Positions 1 to 5,856 of a stretch of 6,698 bases of DNA are shown here, in pieces. The position numbers were made by a program, and so were the translations under genes. The notes below the pieces were generated by a model, which was not told where the DNA came from, ran no database searches, and was given only the letters and a program-made list of their open reading frames with translations. This DNA is from Balneolales bacterium (lineage in GTDB: Bacteria; Bacteroidota; Rhodothermia; Balneolales; HLUCCA01): positions 1 through 6,698 of the forward strand of contig JAIUMT010000180.1 of the NCBI GenBank assembly GCA_022565415.1, read 5' to 3'. Position 1 is the stretch's first letter, and each line of letters opens with the position of its first letter.

Positions 1-559
1 CGAAACGGGTACATTCATGATTGCCGCGGCAATGCACCCGGAATCGGATTTGACCATCACAAATATGGATCCGGAAGATTTAGGTGAGTTTCGGTCTACT
101 TTCGAAAAGATTGGTGTAAAAACTACCTATACAGAAAATAGCGTACGTGTTCAGGCGCCAAAAGAGCTGATTCCCGTTTCGGTTACTGCCAAAATTTATC
201 CGGGTTTTCCCACCGATTTGCAGGCACAATGGGCTACGATGTTAACCCAGGCCAGCGGAACAGCCACGGTAACCGACCATATCTACTACGATCGTTTCAG
301 CTATGTACCCGAACTGGGACGACTTGGCGCCGATGCTGTTCTAAACGAAAATACGGTCACAATTAAAGGCAAAACCCGTTTTGAGGGAGCGTCCGTAATG
401 AGTACCGATCTTCGCGCAAGCGTTAGTTTGGTAATGGCCGGGATGGTAGCAGACGGACAAACCGAGGTACTTCGTGTGTACCACCTCGATCGCGGCTACG
501 AATCACTCGAGCAAAAACTAAACGCTGTAGGAGCTAAAATACAGCGGGTTAGCGAATAA
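1..559 (+). CDS. murA: UDP-N-acetylglucosamine 1-carboxyvinyltransferase (MurA), C-terminal part
   Basis: MurA transfers enolpyruvate from phosphoenolpyruvate to UDP-GlcNAc, the first committed step of peptidoglycan precursor synthesis in the cytoplasm. The frame is already open at the left edge: base 1 ends a codon and base 2 starts ETGTFMIAAAM, the usual mid-protein MurA segment, so the ATG at 17 is internal and not a start. About 185 residues are visible, against roughly 420-430 for the family, so the N-terminal half lies outside, including the Cys-bearing loop targeted by fosfomycin. Family motifs seen are PGFPTDLQAQ (the catalytic-type Asp at 215-217), DRFSYVPEL with the conserved Arg, TDLRAS, and YHLDRGYE. 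These correspond to the E. coli positions Asp305, Arg331, Arg371 and Arg397. The protein ends normally at GAKIQRVSE followed by TAA. A 413-base gap separates it from the next gene. The family call is very secure. Confidence 0.96.
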   Translation, partial: ETGTFMIAAAMHPESDLTITNMDPEDLGEFRSTFEKIGVKTTYTENSVRVQAPKELIPVSVTAKIYPGFPTDLQAQWATMLTQASGTATVTDHIYYDRFSYVPELGRLGADAVLNENTVTIKGKTRFEGASVMSTDLRASVSLVMAGMVADGQTEVLRVYHLDRGYESLEQKLNAVGAKIQRVSE

Positions 560-613
560 ATTAAGGCCAAACGTGTGTTTCAATTGAAGCCACATCGCAG
601 TATATTATCTTAA

Positions 614-628
614 CCTGAATATTTCAGG
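614..628. other. Short inverted repeat downstream of murA
   Basis: CCTGAA and TTCAGG form a perfect 6-base inverted repeat around a 3-base centre (TAT), 55 bases after the murA stop. No T-run follows, so it is not a canonical intrinsic terminator. It could be a weak 3'-end stabilising hairpin, a protein operator, or chance. Confidence 0.3.
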
Positions 629-738
629 CCAACAACTTGTTTAACCATCTAACGCCAAAATGAGCATAAGATTGGATACCGATCTTACTTATCAGTGTAT
701 ATTCGACGCTTTTGCGCGTTTGATGGTAATACTTTTCC

Positions 739-790
739 GGGTACCTGAGCTATCATTGATTCCAGTGGAATCTTACGGGCGTTCGTACCC
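739..790 (+). promoter_or_regulatory. Nested inverted repeats in the rne leader
   Basis: An outer pair, GGGTAC (739-744) and GTACCC (785-790), encloses an inner perfect hairpin, GATTCC-AGT-GGAATC (758-772). Both arms are exact 6-base complements. As RNA this would form a two-tier stem with internal single-stranded loops of about 13 and 12 bases. It lies roughly 180-230 bases before the rne start codon, where a transcribed leader is expected. No riboswitch class that I recognise matches it. A structural role is inferred, and 6-base pairs can arise by chance in 400 bases. Confidence 0.3.
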
Positions 791-951
791 ATCTCGGCAT
801 TACAAGGTCATCGACCAATTAAATAACAGAAATTCAGAACCAGCAGGTGCTCGGTCACCACATGGGTTGTCTACACCGTTTATCGTATTATTCCTCAAGA
901 AGCACATCCGTTTTTTGCGAGTGTTAGAAAATCGTGCCATACCGCGCTCCT

Positions 952-969
952 GCTTGTATACGAGCAAGC
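952..969 (+). promoter_or_regulatory. Hairpin immediately before the rne start codon
   Basis: GCTTG (952-956) pairs with CAAGC (965-969), and a T957-G964 wobble extends the stem to 6 pairs around a 6-base loop. The stem ends 3 bases before the ATG at 973, in the space where a ribosome-binding site would lie, and no Shine-Dalgarno sequence is visible there. It could limit ribosome access to rne or be a chance pairing. Confidence 0.35.
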
Positions 970-972
970 TTA

Positions 973-3777
973 ATGAAAAATCAAATTATAATTCACGCTG
1001 CTGGAAAGCAGACTCGCATTGCACTACTCGAAAATAATGAGTTAGCCCAACTTTTTATTGAATCTCCCGAAAACCAACGTACTGTTGGTGATATTTATCT
1101 TGCGGAAGTTCGCAAGGTAATGGGTGGTATACGTGCCGCGTTCATCGACATGAATACCCCGAAAGATGCCTTCCTCCACTTTTCCGATTTGGGCGAGCAT
1201 CTCGACGATTACCTCATCATGTTAAATGGTCAGGACTCTATACCCCAAGATGCCCTTAAACGTCTGCGAGATTTCCGCGAGAAGAAAGACGACTCACAAA
1301 ACACGAAGAACGGAACCAGCGCTGAAGAACAAAACCTTCTGGGAGCATTACTGAAGCCCGGTCACAAGGTTTTGGTTCAGATCGTCAAAGAACCTATCGG
1401 TTCTAAAGGTCCACGCGTTTCTACAAATATCTCCATCGCCGGACGTTTTCTCGTTCTCATCCCAATGGGTGACTACGTAGCTGTTTCAAAACGCATCCGA
1501 TCGTACAAAGAACGACGTCAATTACGTCAGGCTGTTGCCGACATTCTTCCCGAAGGATTTGGCGTCATTGTTAGAACCGTTGCCGAGGGGCAAAATCCTA
1601 AAATGATCGAGGATGATCTCAAGGATGTTCTCGACAAGTGGAATGAAATTGTTAAGAATCTCGAAACAGCCAAGCCTCCCTCCTTGCTGCATCGTGATTT
1701 GGACATGACAGAAAGTCTGGTGCGCGATTTATTTGCCAAAGATTTCGAGCGAATTCTGGTAGATGATGCCAAGATGTTCAAGACGTTGAGGCACTACGTC
1801 TCCAAGATCGCTCCGGCCATGTTGCCGAATCTCGAGTATTATAAAGGTTCTGCGCACGTTTTCGATCACATGAACATCATGCAGGATGTTGAGTCTGTTT
1901 TTAGTCCGAGAGTGAAAATGCCAAGCGGTGGCTACCTCATTTTCGAGCAAACAGAAGCCATGTATGTGGTGGATGTAAACTCTGGCCGATATGCGGCCAA
2001 AAAAGCACAGGAAGACAACTCGCTCAAAACGAACCTGGAATCTGCACGTGAAATTGCCAAGCAGTTACGATTGCGCGACATCGGCGGAATTATCGTAGTT
2101 GATTTCATTGATTTGCGAGAAGAAGTGAACCGCAAAAAGGTTTATGATGAGCTCAAGAAGGAGTTCAGAAAAGACAGGGCAAAAACGAATGTGTTGCCAA
2201 TGAGTGACTTCGGACTGATTCAAATCACCCGTCAGCGAATTCGTCCGAGTGTGGTGAAATCTGTGAGCAAAGTTTGTCCTATGTGTGGTGGCGGTGGAAG
2301 CATTGTTACCCAAAACACAATCCTTTCCGATATCGAAAGCTGGTTGGCGAAATTCCGAAGAACAACCTCTTACCGATCTGTGGACTTGCATATTAATCCG
2401 TATATGCGCGGGATGCTCACCAAGGGCTGGGTTAGTCAGCATTTCAAATGGATGATGAAATACCGCATTCGCATTGGTATTGTCGAAGATGTTACCCTGT
2501 CTATGAACGATTACAAGTTCACTCTTTCCGCTTCTGATGTCGATATTACTGAAACTATCGTGATGGATCAGTCTATCGATACTGCAATTAAAGCCGCCGA
2601 GCAGAGCATTGCGGAGTTGGAAAGTGAGCTTAAGCGCGACAGTACTACGCTCGATATTTATAAGAAAGAAAAAACTGCTCAACCTACCAGAACTACAATT
2701 CCATCACGGGAACGTAGCAAGGACGAACAGCGATCTGAAAACCGTCGTAGTGCATCCAGCCAAAGTCGCGACACCACTAACAGACCTCAACAAACTCGTC
2801 CTTCAGCACAGCAAAATGAGGTAACTGAGAAACCAGATAATGGCCGATCCACTTCTCGAACACGCGACGCAGAACCTAAAAAAGAGCAGGATCGTCAAGT
2901 AGATCAGAAGCAATCAGATAATAGAAGGAATCAGAAGATTTCAAAATATTACAAGAAAACGGACGATGACATAGCTGCTGATAACGGTAGCAAAGCTGCA
3001 ACTCCTAAGCCGAAATCCGAAGCTCCTCCAAAAGAGGCTACAAAACCTGCATCTGAGGCAGAAATTCCGGATGAATTATCCCATCTGCGTTCTGCATGGG
3101 AAGTGGCTAAGGAATATAAAATCAAGCGCGAAAAAGAGCTGCAAAGTCAGCCAGATAACAACGAGGCGACAGTCGCGACCGAGAACGTTAAATCTGATGA
3201 AGCTGCAACCGACGATAAGGTAGCAGAGAAAACCGATAGTACTCCCGCTAAAGTCGCTTATACATCTGATGGAAAACGCATCGATCCGAACGAAGAGAGC
3301 AAAGCTCCAGCTCAAGTAGAAGAAGCCAAGTCCGAAGAGACTAACTCGAAAACGGAGACTTCTGAGCCTGAAACAGCGCCCGTCAAGAAAGCAGCTACCA
3401 AAAAAGCTCCGGCCAAGAAAGTAGCTAAGTCAGACTCAGTAACCGCTGCAAGCAGTATCGTTCAATCGCTCGTGTCCTCTTCGAAATTGAAAGAAGATAA
3501 AAAAGATGATGCACCTGAAGATGCTTCAGTTTCAGAGAAAGCCGAATCAACTGTTGAAGTGCCCAAGAAAAAGCCGGTAGGACGACCTAAGAAAAAACCA
3601 GCTCCCGGTAAAAAAGCTAAAACAGCTGAGGAAGTTGCCAAGAAAACAGCGGCAAAGCGTAAAACAACGAAAAAAGCAGCTCCTACCAAAAAAGATTCGC
3701 CCGATGATGCAACATCTGACAATTCAGACGTTAATACGGAGGGAACAGCAACCGACGAATCAGGAGAACAAAAATAA
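973..3777 (+). CDS. rne: Ribonuclease E/G family endoribonuclease with long low-complexity C-terminal tail
   Basis: This single-strand-specific, Mg-dependent endoribonuclease cuts mRNA and rRNA/tRNA precursors. The ATG at 973 is chosen because the protein then begins MKNQIIIHAAGKQTRIALLE, the normal family N-terminus. A longer GTG start at 934 would only add 13 unrelated residues. Of 934 residues, an S1 RNA-binding domain spans about 38-165, with a linker of about 50 residues (74-125) inside it that appears typical of Bacteroidota-type enzymes. The catalytic metal-binding aspartates are D334 in YVVDVNSGRY and D377 in VVDFIDL, matching E. coli D303 and D346. The Zn-link motif CPMC (435-438) matches C404/C407 and supports dimerisation. 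The core ends near 550. The remaining 375 or so residues are disordered-looking and are listed separately. No Shine-Dalgarno sequence precedes the gene. Its stop overlaps the hslV start. Family membership is certain; whether it is better named rne or rng is open, since the core is RNase G-like and the size is RNase E-like. Confidence 0.95.
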   Translation: MKNQIIIHAAGKQTRIALLENNELAQLFIESPENQRTVGDIYLAEVRKVMGGIRAAFIDMNTPKDAFLHFSDLGEHLDDYLIMLNGQDSIPQDALKRLRDFREKKDDSQNTKNGTSAEEQNLLGALLKPGHKVLVQIVKEPIGSKGPRVSTNISIAGRFLVLIPMGDYVAVSKRIRSYKERRQLRQAVADILPEGFGVIVRTVAEGQNPKMIEDDLKDVLDKWNEIVKNLETAKPPSLLHRDLDMTESLVRDLFAKDFERILVDDAKMFKTLRHYVSKIAPAMLPNLEYYKGSAHVFDHMNIMQDVESVFSPRVKMPSGGYLIFEQTEAMYVVDVNSGRYAAKKAQEDNSLKTNLESAREIAKQLRLRDIGGIIVVDFIDLREEVNRKKVYDELKKEFRKDRAKTNVLPMSDFGLIQITRQRIRPSVVKSVSKVCPMCGGGGSIVTQNTILSDIESWLAKFRRTTSYRSVDLHINPYMRGMLTKGWVSQHFKWMMKYRIRIGIVEDVTLSMNDYKFTLSASDVDITETIVMDQSIDTAIKAAEQSIAELESELKRDSTTLDIYKKEKTAQPTRTTIPSRERSKDEQRSENRRSASSQSRDTTNRPQQTRPSAQQNEVTEKPDNGRSTSRTRDAEPKKEQDRQVDQKQSDNRRNQKISKYYKKTDDDIAADNGSKAATPKPKSEAPPKEATKPASEAEIPDELSHLRSAWEVAKEYKIKREKELQSQPDNNEATVATENVKSDEAATDDKVAEKTDSTPAKVAYTSDGKRIDPNEESKAPAQVEEAKSEETNSKTETSEPETAPVKKAATKKAPAKKVAKSDSVTAASSIVQSLVSSSKLKEDKKDDAPEDASVSEKAESTVEVPKKKPVGRPKKKPAPGKKAKTAEEVAKKTAAKRKTTKKAAPTKKDSPDDATSDNSDVNTEGTATDESGEQK
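2650..3774 (+). other. Low-complexity, charged C-terminal extension of the RNase E/G protein
   Basis: Residues about 560-934 lack hydrophobic periodicity and consist mainly of K, E, A, S, T, D, P and Q. In order there are: an Arg/Gln/Ser-rich stretch (573-655), ISKYYKK (656-662), a short likely amphipathic helix EIPDELSHLRSAWEVAKEY (697-715) running into KIKREKEL, an acidic region (725-800), a Lys/Ala/Pro block PVKKAATKKAPAKKVAK (803-819), and a basic end with the AT-hook-like core GRPKKKP (870-876) followed by further KKA/TKK repeats to about 907. The final 25 residues are acidic. RNase E of proteobacteria uses a comparable disordered half to bind RNA and assemble the degradosome. That this tail does so, or that it binds DNA, is inference. 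The reading frame is intact throughout and stays in frame with the core. Confidence 0.85.
3762..3766 (+). promoter_or_regulatory. Ribosome-binding site of hslV
   Basis: AGGAG lies inside the last codons of rne, with 10 bases between it and the ATG at 3777. It is a good anti-16S match. Together with the TAATG stop-start overlap it supports this hslV start and suggests translational coupling to rne. Confidence 0.7.
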
Positions 3778-4319
3778 TGAGTTTTAATTTACATGCTACA
3801 ACCGTAGTAGGCATAATCCACAACGGAAAAGCAGCAATTGGCAGCGATGGTCAGTCCACTCTCGATAAAATGGTTATGAAAGCTACCGTGCAAAAGGTAC
3901 GCAAGCTTTATAATGGTGAAATCTTAGCCGGTTTCGCCGGTTCCACATCCGATGCTTTCACTCTTTTTGAGAAATTCGAAGAGAAAGTAAATCAGTATAA
4001 TGGAAATTTAAAGCGCGCGGCTGTTGAATTGGCCAAGGAATGGCGGCAAGACCGCTACCTGCGCAAGCTGGAAGCACTTTTAGTTGTGATGTACGATGAA
4101 AAAGGATTGTTGATATCAGGTCAGGGCGATGTTATTGAAACCGACGATCAAATTCTTACCATCGGTAGTGGTGGATTTTACGCACTTGCTGCAGCACGAT
4201 CGTTGAAAAAACACGCTCCACACCTAACGGCAAAAGAGATTATTGAAGAAGCCTTGCACACTGCAGCCGATATCGACATCTATACAAATCATAATATTAC
4301 CATCCTGGAGATAGATTAA
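3777..4319 (+). CDS. hslV: ATP-dependent protease proteolytic subunit HslV
   Basis: HslV forms the double-hexamer proteolytic core of the cytoplasmic HslUV (ClpQY) protease and is an N-terminal threonine hydrolase related to proteasome beta subunits. The 180-residue product carries a 7-residue leader, MSFNLHA, before TTVVGI. Cleavage there would expose the catalytic Thr1. Counting from that Thr, Asp17 (in GSDGQ) and Lys33 (in QKVRK) fall exactly at the family's catalytic positions, and the GSGG motif gives Ser124. Other family signatures are LAGFAGSTSDAF, DRYLRKLEALLVV and TNHNITILE at the C-terminus. Length is normal for the family. The ATG shares its A with the TAA of rne (TAATG) and is preceded by AGGAG. 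The partner gene hslU follows 2 bases after the stop. Identity is secure and the protein appears catalytically intact. Confidence 0.97.
   Translation: MSFNLHATTVVGIIHNGKAAIGSDGQSTLDKMVMKATVQKVRKLYNGEILAGFAGSTSDAFTLFEKFEEKVNQYNGNLKRAAVELAKEWRQDRYLRKLEALLVVMYDEKGLLISGQGDVIETDDQILTIGSGGFYALAAARSLKKHAPHLTAKEIIEEALHTAADIDIYTNHNITILEID
4307..4310 (+). promoter_or_regulatory. Ribosome-binding site supporting the TTG start of hslU
   Basis: GGAG near the end of hslV precedes the TTG at 4322 with 11 bases between. The spacing is slightly long but usable. It supports initiation at TTG, and the nearest in-frame ATG (4442) would remove conserved N-terminal HslU sequence. Confidence 0.55.
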
Positions 4320-4321
4320 TT

Positions 4322-5743
4322 TTGAAAAGTTTAGATTCCTTAACGCCGAGTCAGATTGTTTCTGAGCTCGACAAATATATTATTGGTCAGACGAACGCTA
4401 AAAAAGCCGTGGCTATCGCATTGCGAAACCGCTGGCGACGAATGAAATCAGATGATTCCATTCGAGACGATATTATGCCCAACAACATCATTCTTATCGG
4501 TCCTACTGGTGTTGGTAAAACGGAAATCGCACGACGTTTGGCGAAATTGGCAAAAGCACCATTTATTAAAGTTGAAGCCACTAAGTACACCGAAGTCGGC
4601 TACGTTGGTCGTGATGTGGAATCCATCATTCGGGATCTTACCGATTTGTCGATTACGATGGTTAAAACGGAGATGCAAGAAAGGGTTAAAGATAAAGCCG
4701 CTGAAAACGTAGAAGAACGCATTCTCGACTTGCTCATCCCTCCTCTTAAGAAAACAACGGGCTTTGCCGGATCCACTTCGCAGAACAGACTCAACGCAGC
4801 AAATACTGATTCAGGATTTGACCCAAATCAGGCAACTGACGAAGAACTCAACGAGCGTACTCGCGAGAAATTCCGGGAAAAACTACGCAACGGAGACCTT
4901 GAAGAAAGAATGGTAGAGTTGGATGTACGCCAAGGCGGCACAACCAACATGCAAATTTTTGGTCCGGCTGGAATGGAAGAGCTTGGAATGAACATTCAGG
5001 ATATGCTCGGAAACCTCGCACCGAAGAAAACCAAGAAGAAATCGGTTAAGATTAAAGATGCCAGAACGCTATTACTAGCCGAAGAGGCCGAGAAATTAGT
5101 CGACCAGGAAGCCGCCGTTCAAGAAGCACTTGAGCGAGTGCAAACTTCCGGTATCGTTTTCATCGACGAAATTGATAAAGTAGCCGGTGGAACCTCTGGA
5201 AATGGTCAGGGCGGACCTGATGTAAGTCGGCAGGGCGTTCAGCGCGACTTGTTGCCCATTGTTGAAGGCTCATCCGTATCGACTAAATACGGAATGGTTA
5301 AAACGGATCACATCTTATTTGTGGCATCCGGGGCGTTTCATGTGTCGAAGCCCTCTGACTTAATACCTGAGTTACAAGGGCGTTTCCCAATTCGCGTAGA
5401 AATGGACAGTCTTAACGAAGAAGATTTCTACAATATCTTAACCGTGCCTAAAAACGCACTCACAAAGCAGTACGAAGCCATGCTGGCCTCCGAAGGTGTA
5501 GAACTATCGTTCAACGACGAGGCCATTCGCGAGGTTGCCAAATTAGCAGCTGAGGTAAATGCATCTGTAGAGAACATTGGCGCGCGAAGGTTGCACACCA
5601 TATTAAGTACGATACTTGAAGAACTCTTATTCCTTGTTCCTGATGAAATCAGAGAAGGCAAAGTATTGGTAGACAAAGCGTACGTTACCAAGCAAATTGG
5701 TGAGATTGTACGAAATCGGGATCTGAGTCAATATATATTGTAA
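4322..5743 (+). CDS. hslU: ATP-dependent protease ATPase subunit HslU
   Basis: HslU is the AAA+ hexameric unfoldase that feeds substrates into HslV. The start is TTG. It gives MKSLDSLTPSQIVSELDKYI, the family N-terminus, whereas the first in-frame ATG would delete 40 residues of it. Motifs in the 473-residue product are: Walker A GPTGVGKT (60-67), pore loop GYVG (93-96), a substrate-binding I-domain at about 110-245 with the MQIFGPAGMEE-type segment, Walker B VFIDEID (279-285), Arg-finger region LQGRFPIRVE (351-360), and sensor-2 NIGARRLH (418-425). The C-terminus ends DLSQYIL, close to the tail that docks into HslV and activates it. Length is somewhat above the E. coli protein (443), mostly in the charged I-domain. 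It lies 2 bases after hslV, so the two are co-translated. All ATPase motifs are intact. Confidence 0.97.
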   Translation: MKSLDSLTPSQIVSELDKYIIGQTNAKKAVAIALRNRWRRMKSDDSIRDDIMPNNIILIGPTGVGKTEIARRLAKLAKAPFIKVEATKYTEVGYVGRDVESIIRDLTDLSITMVKTEMQERVKDKAAENVEERILDLLIPPLKKTTGFAGSTSQNRLNAANTDSGFDPNQATDEELNERTREKFREKLRNGDLEERMVELDVRQGGTTNMQIFGPAGMEELGMNIQDMLGNLAPKKTKKKSVKIKDARTLLLAEEAEKLVDQEAAVQEALERVQTSGIVFIDEIDKVAGGTSGNGQGGPDVSRQGVQRDLLPIVEGSSVSTKYGMVKTDHILFVASGAFHVSKPSDLIPELQGRFPIRVEMDSLNEEDFYNILTVPKNALTKQYEAMLASEGVELSFNDEAIREVAKLAAEVNASVENIGARRLHTILSTILEELLFLVPDEIREGKVLVDKAYVTKQIGEIVRNRDLSQYIL

Positions 5744-5761
5744 CCAGGAAACTATTCTGCC

Positions 5762-5789
5762 TTGATTGACTTTATAACAATAGTATTAA
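5762..5789 (+). promoter_or_regulatory. Weak candidate promoter for the S41 protease gene
   Basis: TTGATT (5762-5767) and TATTAA (5784-5789) are separated by 16 bases, each matching the sigma-70 consensus at 4 of 6 positions. The position, about 70 bases before the start codon, is sensible. Such partial matches are common by chance and the group's own promoter consensus may differ. Confidence 0.22.
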
Positions 5790-5804
5790 CTGAACATACC
5801 ATCG

Positions 5805-5821
5805 AAACGAATCTTTCGTTT
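5805..5821. other. Inverted repeat between hslU and the S41 protease gene
   Basis: AAACGAA (5805-5811) and TTCGTTT (5815-5821) are perfect 7-base complements around TCT. Only two of the seven pairs are G-C, and no T-run follows beyond the arm itself, so it would be a poor intrinsic terminator. It may be a weak end signal of the rne-hslVU unit, an operator, or chance. Confidence 0.3.
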
Positions 5822-5856
5822 AAGTTGAAGTAACTGCTCAATAACTCTATCAAATT

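Larger units (their letters stand above)
560..972 (+). other. 413-base gap between murA and rne, probable structured leader
   Basis: No gene could be supported here. A 125-codon frame from ATG 660 runs to 1037, overlapping the conserved start of rne by 65 bases. It has no Shine-Dalgarno sequence, resembles no family I recognise, and is treated as chance. No tRNA-like cloverleaf is visible. The stretch does contain inverted repeats: 614-628, a nested pair formed by 739-744/785-790 around 758-772, a short one at 846-859, and 952-969 just before the rne start. The likely content is the murA 3' end, the rne promoter and a long 5' leader. The E. coli rne gene has a leader of about 360 bases through which RNase E represses its own synthesis, so a similar role is possible here, but this is inference by analogy only. 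Confidence 0.5.

Noticed and set aside
672..705. Bacteroidota-type promoter (TTG ... TAnnTTTG) in the rne leader
   Set aside because: TATATTCG at 698-705 has one mismatch to the -7 box, and the only upstream TTG (672-674) is 23 bases away, at the limit of the known range. It is too weak to list as a feature without transcript mapping.
934..972. GTG start at 934 adding 13 residues to the RNase protein
   Set aside because: The added residues are not family-like, while the ATG at 973 gives the standard N-terminus. The extension would also run through the 952-969 hairpin.
827..973. 48 open codons in a third frame ending in a TAA that overlaps the rne ATG
   Set aside because: The stop-start overlap resembles the real rne/hslV junction, but this frame has no ATG, GTG or TTG start between its previous stop (824) and 973, and the product resembles nothing known. 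A decayed gene remnant cannot be excluded.
660..1037. 125-codon open frame between murA and rne
   Set aside because: It ends 65 bases inside the conserved rne N-terminus in a different frame, has no ribosome-binding site before ATG 660, and its product shows no recognisable motif or domain. Orthologues in related genomes would be needed to revive it.
2065..2682. 205-codon antisense open frame inside rne
   Set aside because: It lies opposite the conserved catalytic core, Zn-link and following region, shows no domain of its own, and is explained as a mirror of the sense-strand codon pattern.
3400..3695. Several A6 runs in Lys codons of the rne tail as possible programmed frameshift sites
   Set aside because: The runs sit as AAA AAA in frame rather than in the classic A AAA AAG arrangement, no long alternative frame or stimulatory hairpin follows, and the normal frame continues to a stop coupled to hslV.
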